DNA from: Pseudarthrobacter siccitolerans
GTDB taxonomy: Bacteria > Actinomycetota > Actinomycetes > Actinomycetales > Micrococcaceae
Assembly: GCF_001046895.1 (NCBI RefSeq)
Contig: NZ_CAQI01000030.1
Coordinates: 27,215-91,214 of the forward strand
DNA: 64,000 bases
Reading direction: 5' to 3'
The notes under the pieces are model-generated. The model was not told where the DNA came from, made no database searches, and saw nothing but the letters and a program-made list of their open reading frames with translations. The position numbers were made by a program, and so were the translations under genes. Below, in pieces: positions 1 through 9,068 of the stretch (the first letter of the stretch is position 1; each line of letters starts with the position of its first letter).

Positions 1-2128
1 GCCGGATGCGCCGGAGAAGTTGGGCGTTCAAGGCCACCACGATAGTGGAAACCGACATCAGCACCGCCCCGGCCGCGGGGGACAGCACCACCCCGGCGAA
101 GGCGAGGACGCCCGCGGCCAGCGGCACGGACAGGACGTTGTAGCCCGTGGCCCACACCAGGTTTTGCCACATCTTGCGGTAGCTCGCCCGGGACAGGTCC
201 ACCATGGACAGCACGGCGCGGGGGTCGTTCCCGGCCAGCACCACGCCGGCCGATTCCATGGCCACGTCCGTGCCCGCCCCGATCGCGATCCCCACTTCGG
301 CGCGGGCCAGCGCGGGTGAATCGTTGACGCCGTCGCCCACCATGGCCACCTTCAGGCCGCGCGACTGCAGCTCGGCCACCTTCTTGTCCTTGTCCGCGGG
401 CAGCACCTCGGCAAACACCTCGTCGATGTTCAGGTCCACCGCGACGGCCTGGGCCACCTGCCGCGCGTCGCCGGTGATCATCGCCACCTTGACGCCGCGC
501 TGCTGCAGGGCCGCCACCGCCTGCCGCGACTCAGCCCGCACCGCATCCTCAAGGCTGACCGCCCCAAGGACGCTCCCGCCGTCGTCAATCACATGCAGGA
601 CGGCAGCGCCGCGGTCCATCCAGCCGCGCGTCGTGGCTTCCAGGGCAGAAGGCACGACGGCGCCTATCTCGCGCAGGAGCGCGGGCCCGCCTACGTGCAC
701 CGTGCGGCCGTCCACGGAGGCCCGGACGCCGCGGCCGGTCAGCGACGCGAAGCCGGCAACGGCAGGCAGGGCCAGGTTCCGCTCCCGGGCTGCGCGGACG
801 ATGGCCCGAGCCACGGGGTGCTCGCTGTCGGACTCGACGGCGGCGGCCAGAGCAAGCAACTCATCGGCGTCGACGCCCGGCGCAGCAGCCACGTCCTTCA
901 GCTCCGGCTCGCCGGTGGTGAGGGTGCCGGTCTTGTCGAAGAGGATAACATCGATGGTGCGCATCCGCTCCAGGGCCATCCGGTTCTTGATCAGGACGCC
1001 GGCCCGGGCAGCCTGCTCGGTGGAGATGGCGATGACCAGCGGAATGGCAAGGCCCAGGGCGTGCGGGCAGGCGATCACCAGCACAGTCACGGTCCGGGTC
1101 ACGGCTTCGGGGATGCTGCCCAGCAGCGTCCACACCATGAACGTGATAACGCCGGCGCCCGCCGCGAAGTAGAAAAGGAACGCGGCGGCGCGGTCCGCCA
1201 GCGCCTGCGCCCGGGACGACGAAGCCTGTGCTTCGGCCACCAGCCGCTGGATGCCGGCCAGGGCGGTGTCTTCGCCCACGGCGTCCACCCGGACGCGCAC
1301 GCTCGAGTCCGTGGCAACGGTCCCGGCCACCACGGCATCTCCGGGGCCCCGGGGCACGGTTTTGGATTCGCCGGTGATCATGGATTCGTCGAACTCGGCC
1401 TGGCCCTCGACCACCGTTCCGTCGGCGGGCATCCGGGAGCCTGAGCGGACCAGGACGAGGTCTGCCGGGCGGAGTTCGGAGACGGGCACGGTTTCGGTGC
1501 CGCTGTCCGTGATGCGTTCAGCTTCATCGGGCAGCAGTGCGGCGAGCGCATCCAGGGCACCCTGTGCCGATCCCAGGGCGCGCATCTCGATCCAGTGGCC
1601 CAGCAGCATGATGGCCACCAGCAGCGCGAGTTCCCACCAGAAGTCCAGGTCGAACCCGCCCAGGCCCAGGCTGGTGATCCAGGACGCGACAAACGCCACC
1701 GTGATGGCCATGCCGATCAGGAGCATCATGCCGGGCCTGCGGTCCCTCAGTTCCTGCAGCCCGCCTTTGAGGAACGGTTGGCCGCCGTAGAGGAAAATCA
1801 CCGTGCCCAGGACCGGCGGGATCCAGATGGAACCGGGAAACATCGGGGCCATGTAGCCCAGGATGTGCCCCACCATGGGGCTGAAGTAGACCACGGGAAG
1901 GGAGAGTGCCAGGGTCAGCCAGAACCTGTTTTTGAACATGGCCGTGCTGTGTCCAGCGTGCTGGCCGTGGGTGTGGACGGCGTGGTCGTCGTCGTGCTGG
2001 GCGTGGTGACGACCATGCCCGTGGTTATGGTCGGAACCGGCCGCGGCAGGGGCTGCAGCAGCCCCGGCTTCGGTGAGGGTGCCGCTGGCCCGGCTGTCGT
2101 CGTCGTGATGGTGCATATGGTCCTGCAT
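1..2128 (-). CDS. copB: CopB-type heavy-metal (copper) P1B-ATPase, 3' end cut by window edge
   Basis: Membrane pump that couples ATP hydrolysis to export of Cu (possibly Ag). The 709 codons visible run to a C-terminus of the NAQLLRR type, so only a few residues are missing. Seen: a His-rich N-terminus (about residues 1-55, many HxH and HHxxH) with no CxxC HMA domain, a TGES actuator motif, the transmembrane CPH metal motif at residues 354-356, DKTGT phosphorylation site at D398, SEHP, and GDGVND. CPH plus a His-rich leader is the CopB subclass rather than CopA (CPC). ATG 2128 has an AAGGAGG ribosome site 5 bases away. It lies downstream of a copper-chaperone remnant and a CsoR-like box, which points to copper-induced expression. 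Confidence 0.95.
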   Translation of the reverse strand, partial: MQDHMHHHDDDSRASGTLTEAGAAAAPAAAGSDHNHGHGRHHAQHDDDHAVHTHGQHAGHSTAMFKNRFWLTLALSLPVVYFSPMVGHILGYMAPMFPGSIWIPPVLGTVIFLYGGQPFLKGGLQELRDRRPGMMLLIGMAITVAFVASWITSLGLGGFDLDFWWELALLVAIMLLGHWIEMRALGSAQGALDALAALLPDEAERITDSGTETVPVSELRPADLVLVRSGSRMPADGTVVEGQAEFDESMITGESKTVPRGPGDAVVAGTVATDSSVRVRVDAVGEDTALAGIQRLVAEAQASSSRAQALADRAAAFLFYFAAGAGVITFMVWTLLGSIPEAVTRTVTVLVIACPHALGLAIPLVIAISTEQAARAGVLIKNRMALERMRTIDVILFDKTGTLTTGEPELKDVAAAPGVDADELLALAAAVESDSEHPVARAIVRAARERNLALPAVAGFASLTGRGVRASVDGRTVHVGGPALLREIGAVVPSALEATTRGWMDRGAAVLHVIDDGGSVLGAVSLEDAVRAESRQAVAALQQRGVKVAMITGDARQVAQAVAVDLNIDEVFAEVLPADKDKKVAELQSRGLKVAMVGDGVNDSPALARAEVGIAIGAGTDVAMESAGVVLAGNDPRAVLSMVDLSRASYRKMWQNLVWATGYNVLSVPLAAGVLAFAGVVLSPAAGAVLMSVSTIVVALNAQLLRRIR

Positions 2129-2174
2129 TGGTTCCTCCTTGGAGGACATCGCCCTCGTTAACTGAGGGGCGGAA

Positions 2175-2252
2175 AGTGAGAGAGCGTTGCCTGAATTCAC
2201 CGCGTTGAGTGAGAGAGCGTTGCCGGAATTCACGCGTTAAGTGAGAGAGCGT
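2175..2252. repeat. Three-copy AGTGAGAGAGCG array
   Basis: AGTGAGAGAGCG starts at 2175, 2208 and 2240 (33 and 32 base spacing). The intervening bases are nearly identical between the first two units (GAATTCAC core). The array sits just upstream of copB and forms the 3' end of the truncated chaperone frame. The same 12-14 base constant element recurs near 17.6 kb and 57.0 kb with 32-base spacing but different intervening sequence. Function unknown. Confidence 0.85.
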
Positions 2253-2400
2253 CGCCTGGGGATGGGGATGGGGATGGGGATGGGGCGTCGGAAATCACGA
2301 CGGCGGGAGGCGCCTTGGGCCCGAGCCTTGCCGGTGCGCAGCAGCTGCAGGCGGCAGAGGAAGCAAGGGGGAGCGGGGTGCGGTTTTCGATGGTGAGCAT
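2230..2400 (-). pseudogene. Probable truncated copper-chaperone (CopZ-like) gene
   Basis: A 56-codon frame beginning at ATG 2400 starts with a leader containing ACSCC, as seen at the N-termini of small actinobacterial heavy-metal-associated proteins encoded beside copper ATPases. The expected HMA domain (GMTCxxC) is absent. After about 40 residues the frame runs through five tandem GGGGAT repeats (2258-2285, read as SPSPSP) into the AGTGAGAGAGCG array, which supplies the last residues. I infer a chaperone gene that lost its metal-binding domain through repeat insertion or deletion. It could instead be a functional short Cys-rich peptide. Position between the CsoR-like box and copB supports a copper role. 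Confidence 0.45.
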
Positions 2401-2511
2401 GTCAGTTTCCATTCCTTGGCGAAGGATCAATGGCGCTGGGGTTGAACGGCTGTGAAGGCGGGTGCGGTGCACCGGCCGGGACATACCACTTCACTGACAA
2501 CACTCGGAAAT

Positions 2512-2528
2512 ATACCCCTAGGGGGTAT
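2512..2528. promoter_or_regulatory. CsoR-like copper operator
   Basis: ATACCCCTAGGGGGTAT is a GC-tract pseudopalindrome of the CsoR class, placed about 110 bases upstream of the chaperone remnant and copB on the minus strand. Its arms ATACCC/GGGTAT are separated by 5 bases. The sulfur-locus boxes at 38.2 and 39.7 kb have 4-base spacers. The cognate CsoR is not encoded in this window. Confidence 0.7.
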
Positions 2529-2653
2529 CCGAGTCAAGGGGGTGAGGATCGAGCACACCTAGCCTTTGCGGGTCTTCATGGCCATACTTGAGTCAAGGCA
2601 ATGGCGCCTGCCCCGGCTGTGGGATGCCGGGAATTAGAACCGGAGGTGGCTTT

Positions 2654-3328
2654 GTGGCTGAACTCAGCGGCCCCTACATATACTCCAGTGCATTGGGGGA
2701 CGACCAGTGCGTTGCTGGTACTTACCATGTGGAGCTGGACGGCTGGAAGTTTGAATGGTCGGACGGCATGTTCCAGTTGCATGGTTACGAGCGCGGCGAA
2801 GTGGTGCCCACCCTGGAACTGCTGTTCTCGCACAAGCATCCCGAGGACAGGGCGCGCTGCCAGGACATCGTGGAGCAGGTTTGCAGGACCGGCGGCTACT
2901 TCTGCATGTACCACCGCATCATTGATTCCAGGGGGCGGACCCGGCGCGTGCTCACCTCCGGCGACGGGATAATGGATGCCACCGGAAAAGTCGTTGCCAT
3001 CGACGGAGTGATGGTGGATCTCACCTCAACCCTCCGGCGTGAAACCGAGGAGACGGCCAGGGAAGCGGTGGCAGGGGCAACATCCACGCGCAGCGTCATC
3101 GACCAGGCACGGGGAATCCTCATGGGCCAGCTGAAAATGAACTCCGACGATGCCTTCCAGGTGCTGGTCAGCACCAGCAGCCACCGCAACGTCAAGCTGG
3201 TGGTGGTGGCCGCCGAACTCGTGAAGCTGGCCAACTCCGCAGGGACTCACCGTTACTTGAACGACGCCGTTGCCGCCATTGCCCAGGACAGCCGGATGGT
3301 GGAGAGCGGGCGGCGTCGGGCAGGGTAG
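2654..3328 (+). CDS. PAS-ANTAR domain regulator (putative RNA-binding antiterminator)
   Basis: About 224 residues. The N-terminal half is a PAS fold (sequence around FEWSDGMFQLHGYERGEVVPT, then RIIDSRGRTRRVL). The last third is an ANTAR domain (ARGILMGQLKMNSDDAFQVL), which in this family binds paired hairpins in nascent RNA to prevent termination. I chose GTG 2654 because GGAGG lies 7 bases upstream; a TTG at 2588 in the same frame has no such site. It stands alone between the copper locus and nhaA. The PAS ligand cannot be read from sequence. A GAF-ANTAR relative lies at 5224-5970. Confidence 0.85.
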   Translation: MAELSGPYIYSSALGDDQCVAGTYHVELDGWKFEWSDGMFQLHGYERGEVVPTLELLFSHKHPEDRARCQDIVEQVCRTGGYFCMYHRIIDSRGRTRRVLTSGDGIMDATGKVVAIDGVMVDLTSTLRRETEETAREAVAGATSTRSVIDQARGILMGQLKMNSDDAFQVLVSTSSHRNVKLVVVAAELVKLANSAGTHRYLNDAVAAIAQDSRMVESGRRRAG

Positions 3329-3409
3329 GGACCGCCTGTAGGATGGATCGAAGGTGCGCCGGGAAGTCTGGTCGGCATAATTTTGTCGAGCCAAGTTTGA
3401 GGACGCTTC

Positions 3410-4750
3410 ATGAGCCAAACGCCCCGTTCCGGCCCCACCCATTCCACCATCTTCGGCCGCGGCAGTTATGCCGAAGCCCTGCGCATCGGGGAGATCCTTC
3501 GCAAGGAAACCGTGGGCGGCGCGCTGCTTGTTGCCGCAGCGCTGATTGCCCTGGTGTGGGCCAACTCGCCGGCGTCGGACAGTTACTTCGCCCTCCGGGA
3601 TTTCAAAATCGGGTACGAGCCCTGGCATCTTGAGCTCAGCCTGGGCGCGTGGGCGGCCGACGGGCTGCTGGCCATTTTCTTTTTCCTGGTGGGGCTCGAA
3701 CTCAAACGGGAGTTTGTGGCGGGGGACCTGCGCCAGCTCAACAAGTCCATTGTTCCCGTGGCTGCGGCTTTCGGCGGGGTGGTGGCACCGGCAGCCATCT
3801 ACGCCTTGATCAACCTTGCCAGCCCGGATACTTTGCGCGGCTGGGCGATCCCCACGGCCACGGACATCGCCTTCGCGGTGGCGGTGTTGGCCATCATCGG
3901 CTCGCACCTGCCCAGCGCCCTGCGGATCTTCCTGCTGACCTTGGCCGTGGTGGACGACCTGATCGCCATCAGCATCATCGCGTTCTTCTACTCCAGCGAC
4001 CTGCAGGTCATGCCGCTGCTCCTGGCTCTTATCCCGCTGGCCATCTACGCATTCCTGGCGCAGAAGTTCCGTCACTTCTTCGGGCGGCACACCGCAGCCG
4101 CGTGGCTGATCCTGCTGCCGCTCGGGGTGGTGACGTGGGCGTTGGTCCATTCATCGGGCATCCACGCCACCGTGGCCGGCGTCCTGCTGGGCTTCGCCGT
4201 TCCGGTGATCCGTTCACAGGCTGCCGGCGGGCCGGAAGCGGGGCCGGGCCTGGCGGAGATCTTCGAGCACCGGTTCCGGCCCATCTCGGCCGGCATCGCG
4301 GTACCCATCTTCGCGTTTTTCTCCGCCGGCGTTGCCGTGGGCGGTTGGGAAGGGCTTGGCTCTGCGCTGGCCGACCCGGTGGCCCTGGGCATCATCGTGG
4401 CGCTGGTGCTGGGCAAGCCGGTCGGCATCATGGGCACCACCTGGCTCCTCACGAAAATGAGCAGGGCGCGGCTGGACGAGTCCTTCAAGTGGATTGACGT
4501 CTTCGGTGTGGCCCTCCTCGCCGGGATCGGGTTTACCGTGTCCCTGCTGGTGGCCGAACTCAGCTTCGGGCACGGGAGCCTGCATGATGACCACGCCAAG
4601 GTGGGAATCCTCACCGCTTCCCTGCTGGCGGCGCTGCTGGCCACCGCCGTTCTGCGGACCAGGAACCGCCAGTACCGTGCGGCCGAAGAAGCCGAAAAAC
4701 TGGACGCGGACCGGGACGGCATCCCGGACGTCTACCAGGAACGCCCCTAA
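3410..4750 (+). CDS. nhaA: Na+/H+ antiporter NhaA
   Basis: 446-residue inner-membrane antiporter exchanging cytoplasmic Na+ for external H+. Family hallmarks are visible: [10 protein letters not shown], the TDIAFA stretch and VVDDLIAI, carrying the paired transport aspartates, with about 12 hydrophobic segments. GAGGACG precedes ATG 3410. The C-terminal tail has an unusual Ca-binding-like DADRDGIPD motif just before the end. The gene is separated from the convergent glsB-like gene by a strong inverted repeat. Monocistronic by layout. Confidence 0.95.
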   Translation: MSQTPRSGPTHSTIFGRGSYAEALRIGEILRKETVGGALLVAAALIALVWANSPASDSYFALRDFKIGYEPWHLELSLGAWAADGLLAIFFFLVGLELKREFVAGDLRQLNKSIVPVAAAFGGVVAPAAIYALINLASPDTLRGWAIPTATDIAFAVAVLAIIGSHLPSALRIFLLTLAVVDDLIAISIIAFFYSSDLQVMPLLLALIPLAIYAFLAQKFRHFFGRHTAAAWLILLPLGVVTWALVHSSGIHATVAGVLLGFAVPVIRSQAAGGPEAGPGLAEIFEHRFRPISAGIAVPIFAFFSAGVAVGGWEGLGSALADPVALGIIVALVLGKPVGIMGTTWLLTKMSRARLDESFKWIDVFGVALLAGIGFTVSLLVAELSFGHGSLHDDHAKVGILTASLLAALLATAVLRTRNRQYRAAEEAEKLDADRDGIPDVYQERP

Positions 4751-4753
4751 AGC

Positions 4754-4820
4754 GGGAGTTTTTGTCCAGCTACGCAGGGTTCCGCTGCCCGGAAGTCCGC
4801 ATATGTGGACAAAAACTCCC
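4754..4820. terminator. Bidirectional terminator between convergent genes
   Basis: Perfect 15-base arms GGGAGTTTTTGTCCA (4754-4768) and TGGACAAAAACTCCC (4806-4820) flank a 37-base loop, giving T-runs in both directions. It lies between the ends of nhaA (+) and the GlsB-like gene (-). Possibly also a member of a dispersed repeat family. Confidence 0.75.
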
Positions 4821-4829
4821 AGGGGATGT

Positions 4830-5090
4830 TTAGCGGCGCACTGAGCGGCGCCCGGCGATAGCCTCGGCCGTGCCCACCAGGAGCACCGAGGCGATGACGG
4901 CCACGATGAAGCCCAGGAAGTTCAGCTCAAAAATGTCCCCTGTGCCCAGCAGGGACGCCACCACTCCGCCGATGACCGAGCCCACAAGGCCCAACAGCAG
5001 GGTGGCGAGCAGGCCCAGGTTCTGCTTGCCCGGCTTGATGAGACGGGCCAGCGCGCCGATGACCAGGCCGGCAATGATAAATCCAATCAC
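4830..5090 (-). CDS. GlsB/YeaQ/YmgE family small stress membrane protein
   Basis: 86 residues, almost entirely membrane-spanning: three glycine-rich hydrophobic segments typical of the transglycosylase-associated/GlsB family (IIAGLVIGALARLIKPG, LLGLVGSVIGGVVA, FLGFIVAVIASVLLV). I place the start at GTG 5090 because AAGGAG lies 6 bases upstream; the long in-frame extension further upstream is arginine-rich and not family-like. Family members are induced by general stress; the exact function is unknown. Convergent with nhaA. Confidence 0.88.
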   Translation of the reverse strand: MIGFIIAGLVIGALARLIKPGKQNLGLLATLLLGLVGSVIGGVVASLLGTGDIFELNFLGFIVAVIASVLLVGTAEAIAGRRSVRR

Positions 5091-5223
5091 GGTGTTCTCC
5101 TTCGGTTTTGCGGGCTGTGGCGCCCGTACTGCCGCGGTGGTTCCGCATGGGCTTCTGTTTAGGTACCCCCAAGACGGCGCTTCAGTCCTCCAAAAGGGAC
5201 CGGATGCTGTCCCGGGCCGCGTC

Positions 5224-5970
5224 CTAACCCCTGCCGCTGACCGCGCCCACCACCACCGCCGCGGTCTCACGAAGCCTGGTGTTCCTCGCACCGGAGGACC
5301 GCGCGAGCTCATAGATGGCCTCGTCATGGGTACACCGGTTTTGCGCCATGATCACGCCCACCGCCATGTCGATGGTCGCCCGGGACTTCATGGCAGCGGC
5401 CATGTCATCGCCGGCATCGCGCAGGTTGCCCAGCTTCAGCGCAAGCCGCAGTGACTTTGCCGCGTTGGCCACGAAATTGCGGGCGGTGTCGATGTCCAGG
5501 GGAGAAAGGCTGGCCGGCTCCTCGACGTAAAGGTTCACCACCGCTTCGGCCTCGCTGGCAAGCTCCAGCGGGATGGCCAGGATAAAGCCGATGCCCTGCT
5601 CCCGGGCCGTCCCGACGTACTCGGGCCAGCGCGTCTCCCGGCGGACGTCCTGTACCACCACCACCTCATGCCGCCGCAACGCAGTGAGGCAAGGCCCGTC
5701 GTCGAACGCGTTCTGAAGCTCGTCCAGCGAGCGGGCACGGTTATCGCTGCTGGCCGCCACGCTCGGTTTCCGGTTCCTGACCACCGTCACGCCGCAGTGG
5801 AGCCGCTTCGCTGCGGTGGACAAGGTGGACGCAGTGAGGACGGCGAGTTCCTCGAGGAACGCGCCCACGTCCACACTGTTCAGAACCAGCTCCTGCAGGT
5901 GGCGCTCCCCGGCGGAGACCCACGGCTCTCCGCCGTCCTCCCGACTGCCGTGCGGCTTATCCTCGCTCAA
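5224..5970 (-). CDS. GAF-ANTAR domain regulator
   Basis: About 248 residues: GAF sensor domain (roughly 25-170, with FDDGPCLTALR and IPLELASEAEAVVNLY) followed by ANTAR (ATIDMAVGVIMAQNRCTHDEAI), a presumed RNA-binding antiterminator. TTG 5970 is preferred because AAGGAGG sits 5 bases before it; the upstream in-frame GTG at 5985 would place that ribosome site inside the gene. The GAF ligand is not predictable. No linked histidine kinase. Confidence 0.85.
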   Translation of the reverse strand: MSEDKPHGSREDGGEPWVSAGERHLQELVLNSVDVGAFLEELAVLTASTLSTAAKRLHCGVTVVRNRKPSVAASSDNRARSLDELQNAFDDGPCLTALRRHEVVVVQDVRRETRWPEYVGTAREQGIGFILAIPLELASEAEAVVNLYVEEPASLSPLDIDTARNFVANAAKSLRLALKLGNLRDAGDDMAAAMKSRATIDMAVGVIMAQNRCTHDEAIYELARSSGARNTRLRETAAVVVGAVSGRG

Positions 5971-6041
5971 GCCGGCCTCCTTCACCGAAAACTTCGTCGG
6001 TTTCAGAGGTTACTGTCTTCCGGCCGCTGCAGGAAAGTGGT

Positions 6042-6266
6042 TCAGGCCGTGGCGAGCGGCTTGGCCGGCGCCTCCACATGGCGGATCTCCAGCGCCTCGG
6101 GATCCAGCAACTTACGCGTGCCGGTCCTGGCGTCCAGGATCCAGAACAGTTCCAGGGCCGGAACGACGTCGGTGACGCGCCCCCGGTGGAAAAGCTTGCC
6201 GTTGTGCCACGCCTCGATCTGGTCGCCGATGCGAAGCTGGCCCGTACGTACTCCTTGTGCCTCCAT
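6042..6266 (-). CDS. Small conserved-type hypothetical protein
   Basis: 74 residues, no membrane segment, with a compact beta-rich pattern (QLRIGDQIEAWHNGKLFHRGRVTDV, ELFWILDARTGTRKLLD) suggesting a small SH3-like or KOW-like barrel. GGAGG is 9 bases upstream of ATG 6266. Codon use matches neighbours. I do not recognise the family. It lies 71 bases downstream of the GAF-ANTAR gene on the same strand and could be cotranscribed. Confidence 0.55.
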   Translation of the reverse strand: MEAQGVRTGQLRIGDQIEAWHNGKLFHRGRVTDVVPALELFWILDARTGTRKLLDPEALEIRHVEAPAKPLATA

Positions 6267-6415
6267 AATGCGGTGCCTCCTGCTGTTGTATCCCCGTAGT
6301 CACAGCTTGCCCAACCGAGATTGCTGAAATGTTTCAACCGGGTGTTTTTTCTGTGACCAGCAAGGGGAGTACGACGGCGGGCTGCCGCGGCGGGGCAGCG
6401 GCGGGGCAGCGTGGG

Positions 6416-6494
6416 CGACGCGCAGAAGCGCCGTCGACCCGCAGATTACCTGGCGCGCTGGATATAAGCGGTGCGCGTGTGAATCTGCGCGTCG
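6416..6494. repeat. Palindromic intergenic element, copy A
   Basis: Outer arms CGACGCGCAGA (6416-6426) and TCTGCGCGTCG (6484-6494) are perfect inverted repeats. The interior holds CTGGCGCGCTGGATAT and GGTGCGC, which align with the element at 56868-56969. It occupies the otherwise gene-free stretch 6267-6527 and may form a stable hairpin in DNA or RNA. Confidence 0.7.
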
Positions 6495-6527
6495 AATGCG
6501 CACGTGCGTGTCGAATTCGGGCGAAAT

Positions 6528-7298
6528 TCAGGAGGCCGCCTCCCGCCGGGCTGCAGCTACCGCCTCCTCGATGCCGCCGGTCCAGGGCTCGCCGTGGCCT
6601 GGCAGGACGAGGGAAGCGCCCGTCTGCGCAAGCTGGGTGAGCGTGTCCAGGTTCTGCCGGCTGTCCATGGTGGCCGCGCCGGCCACGATGCGCGGACCGG
6701 TCCGGCCGGAATAGGGATCGAGCGTCACGAGTGCATCCCCGCTGAACAGAACGTCCCGGTCCCGCAGGTAAAGCCCGCAGTGCCCCGCGGTGTGTCCGGG
6801 CGAGAACACCACCTCGGGCTGCCCCGGAACCGGCAGGGTGCCGGAATGGGCAGGGAAGAGGGTCAAATCGTCCACACCCCGGACCCGCAGTGCACCCGCC
6901 TTGGTCATGCTGGCGAGGACAGGAAAGCCCCGTGGGTGGGCCAGCGCGAACACAAAGCGGGACTTTTCGTGCTGGTAACGGTACGGGTGGCGGGCGATGA
7001 AGGAGTCCCCGCCATGGACCCACACCGGCACCTTGAACTCCGTATGCAGCCGGTGCGCCAGGCCCAGGTGGTCGAAGTGCGCGTGGGTGAGGACCACGGC
7101 CTTGATATCGCCGATGGAATGCCCGAGTCCCCGGACAGCTTCCGCCAAGGACTTCCACATGGCCGGCAGCCCGGAGTCCACGAGGGTGAGCCCGTCGGCG
7201 CTTTCCACCAGGTAGAAGTTGACGAACGCCTCGGAGATGCGGTGCACTCCCTCGGCCACGGTGGTGAATGCCGCCCGCCCGGCGGCAGCCTGCGTCAC
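6528..7298 (-). CDS. MBL-fold metallo-hydrolase
   Basis: 256-residue metallo-beta-lactamase-fold hydrolase. The zinc motif THAHFDHLG is followed by metal ligands in SPGHTAGHCGLY, SGDALV and LPGHGEPW. Such enzymes hydrolyse thioesters, lactones or similar; the substrate is not predictable here. The start is GTG 7298, which overlaps the TGA of the upstream gene by 4 bases, so the two are translationally coupled. The long in-frame extension upstream is a shadow of that gene. Confidence 0.88.
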   Translation of the reverse strand: MTQAAAGRAAFTTVAEGVHRISEAFVNFYLVESADGLTLVDSGLPAMWKSLAEAVRGLGHSIGDIKAVVLTHAHFDHLGLAHRLHTEFKVPVWVHGGDSFIARHPYRYQHEKSRFVFALAHPRGFPVLASMTKAGALRVRGVDDLTLFPAHSGTLPVPGQPEVVFSPGHTAGHCGLYLRDRDVLFSGDALVTLDPYSGRTGPRIVAGAATMDSRQNLDTLTQLAQTGASLVLPGHGEPWTGGIEEAVAAARREAAS

Positions 7299-7906
7299 CG
7301 CCGTACTCCTGACATCCGCCGCACTCCTGTAGCCCGCCGCACCGCCCGAACAGCGGCAGCGGCGCCCAGCCCGGCCAGGACCCAGGGCCCGCCCACCAGC
7401 AAAGGATCCATCCACTGGTGGTTGACGTCGGCGCGTTTCTGTCCGAGCCGCGAGCGGACCCCGTGGCGGGAAAACTCGCTGAGCACGCCCGTTTCGGTGA
7501 CGGGGTTGTCCGGCCGCAAGGTGGCCAGCGACCGCAGGTGGTGTTCCCACGCGTCCACCCGGTCCGCGGCAACCAGCAGCAGCCAGTGGGCGGCCCGTCC
7601 CTCGCTGAACCTGGCATAGGCATACTTCCGGATGGCGCCCGAGACTCCGGCAGGCGGCGTCGAGGTGCCAAATACCGGAGTCAGGAACGCGTGCTCGATG
7701 GACCGTTCCCGGGGCCATTCCTCCGGCTGGCGCTCGGGGAAGTCCCAATGTGCGCCCGTCTGGATGCCTGGCTGTTCCCGGGGGTAGGAGGGCCTGTCCG
7801 CCGGGTCGAGGTCCGCGCCCCAGCCCGGAATCCGGGCGCGCAACTGGTACGCGGACTCCCTGGGCCCGGGCTTGCCGCCGATGTAAGGCGTTGGAATGTC
7901 AGCCAT
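7295..7906 (-). CDS. Hypothetical protein coupled to MBL hydrolase
   Basis: 203 residues starting at ATG 7906 behind AAGGAAGA. No domain recognised with confidence. The N-terminal 80 residues are proline- and charge-rich (PDRPS-type), the middle (HAFLTPVFGTSTPPAGVSG, YAYARFSEGRAAHWLLLVAADRVDAWEHHL) looks globular, and there is a hydrophobic segment near the C-terminus (GGPWVLAGLGAAAAVRAV) that may anchor it. It sits between the alcohol dehydrogenase and the MBL hydrolase, all on the minus strand and closely spaced, which suggests one operon. Confidence 0.75.
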   Translation of the reverse strand: MADIPTPYIGGKPGPRESAYQLRARIPGWGADLDPADRPSYPREQPGIQTGAHWDFPERQPEEWPRERSIEHAFLTPVFGTSTPPAGVSGAIRKYAYARFSEGRAAHWLLLVAADRVDAWEHHLRSLATLRPDNPVTETGVLSEFSRHGVRSRLGQKRADVNHQWMDPLLVGGPWVLAGLGAAAAVRAVRRATGVRRMSGVRR

Positions 7907-7919
7907 GGTGCTCTTCCTT

Positions 7920-9068
7920 TCAGGCCGGGTTGGAAACGATGAGGGGCTTGATGCAGTTATCAAGTTTCGCGGAGAAGATGTGGTATCCCTCGGCGATGTG
8001 TTCCAGCGGGATGCGGTGGGTGACGATGTCGCTGGGCTTGAGGTACCCGTTGCGGATGTGTTCGAACAGCCGTGGCCATTGCCGTTTCACCGGGCACTGG
8101 TTCATCCGCAGCGTCAGGCCCTTGTTCATGGCGTCGCCGAACTTCACGGCGCTGAAGATTGGCCCGTAGGCGCCCACCACGGACACGGTGCCGCCCTTGC
8201 GGACCGAGTCGATGGCCCAGTTCAGGGCGATGGGTGATCCGCCCTGCAGCTTCAGCTTCGCGGCGGTGACGTGCTGGAGGAAGTTGCCGTCCGCCTCTGC
8301 GCCCACAGCATCAATCACGACGTCGGCGCCAAGGTAGTCGGTTTCCTTTTTCAGGTGCACCACAATGTCGTCGTACTCGGCGAAGTTGTATGTTTCGGCG
8401 TGCGCGAATGAACGGGCCTTCTCCAGCCGGTATTCCAGGTGGTCGATCACGATCACTCGGCCGGCGCCCATCAGCCACGCGGACTTCGCGGCGAACAGGC
8501 CCACGGGTCCGGCGCCGAACACCACCACGGTGTCGCCTTCCACGATGTCGCCGAGTTGGGCCCCGAAGTAGCCGGTGGGAAGGGCGTCGGTGAGCAGGAC
8601 CGCGTCCTCTTCGTCCATCCAGTCCGGAATTTTGGCGGGCCCCACGTCCGCGAACGGCACGCGCACAAACTCAGCCTGGCCGCCGTCGTACCCTCCGCAG
8701 GTGTGGGAGTAGCCGTAGATGCCGCCCACCGCCGTGGCGTTCGGATTGACGTTGTGGCAGTTCGAGTACAGGCCGCGGGAGCAGAAGTAGCAGGAGCCGC
8801 AGTACACGTTGAAGGGGACCATCACGCGGTCCCCGATGGACAGGTTCTGCACCGAGGGGCCAACCTCATGCACCACCCCCACGAACTCATGCCCGAACGT
8901 CATGCCCACCCGGGTGTCCGGCATCATGCCGTGGTACAGGTGAAGGTCGGAGCCGCAGATCGCCCCTGTGCTGACCCGCACGATCGCGTCGTTGGGGTGT
9001 TCGATCCTGGGAATGTCTTTTTCTTCGACCCGGATTTTGTACGGGCCGCGGTAAACCATTGCTCGCAT
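7920..9068 (-). CDS. Zinc-dependent alcohol dehydrogenase (MDR family, formaldehyde/threonine-dehydrogenase-like)
   Basis: 382 residues. Catalytic zinc region GAICGSDLHLYHG and GHEFVGVVHEVG, the structural-zinc cysteine cluster CGSCYFCSRGLYSNC, and a Rossmann motif VVFGAGPVGLFAAKSA. The long insertion after the Rossmann core (KLKLQGGSPIALNWAIDSVRKGG) is typical of glutathione-independent formaldehyde or similar dehydrogenases. ATG 9068 has GAGGTGG upstream. Substrate unknown. First gene of a minus-strand group with the two genes that follow. Confidence 0.9.
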   Translation of the reverse strand: MRAMVYRGPYKIRVEEKDIPRIEHPNDAIVRVSTGAICGSDLHLYHGMMPDTRVGMTFGHEFVGVVHEVGPSVQNLSIGDRVMVPFNVYCGSCYFCSRGLYSNCHNVNPNATAVGGIYGYSHTCGGYDGGQAEFVRVPFADVGPAKIPDWMDEEDAVLLTDALPTGYFGAQLGDIVEGDTVVVFGAGPVGLFAAKSAWLMGAGRVIVIDHLEYRLEKARSFAHAETYNFAEYDDIVVHLKKETDYLGADVVIDAVGAEADGNFLQHVTAAKLKLQGGSPIALNWAIDSVRKGGTVSVVGAYGPIFSAVKFGDAMNKGLTLRMNQCPVKRQWPRLFEHIRNGYLKPSDIVTHRIPLEHIAEGYHIFSAKLDNCIKPLIVSNPA

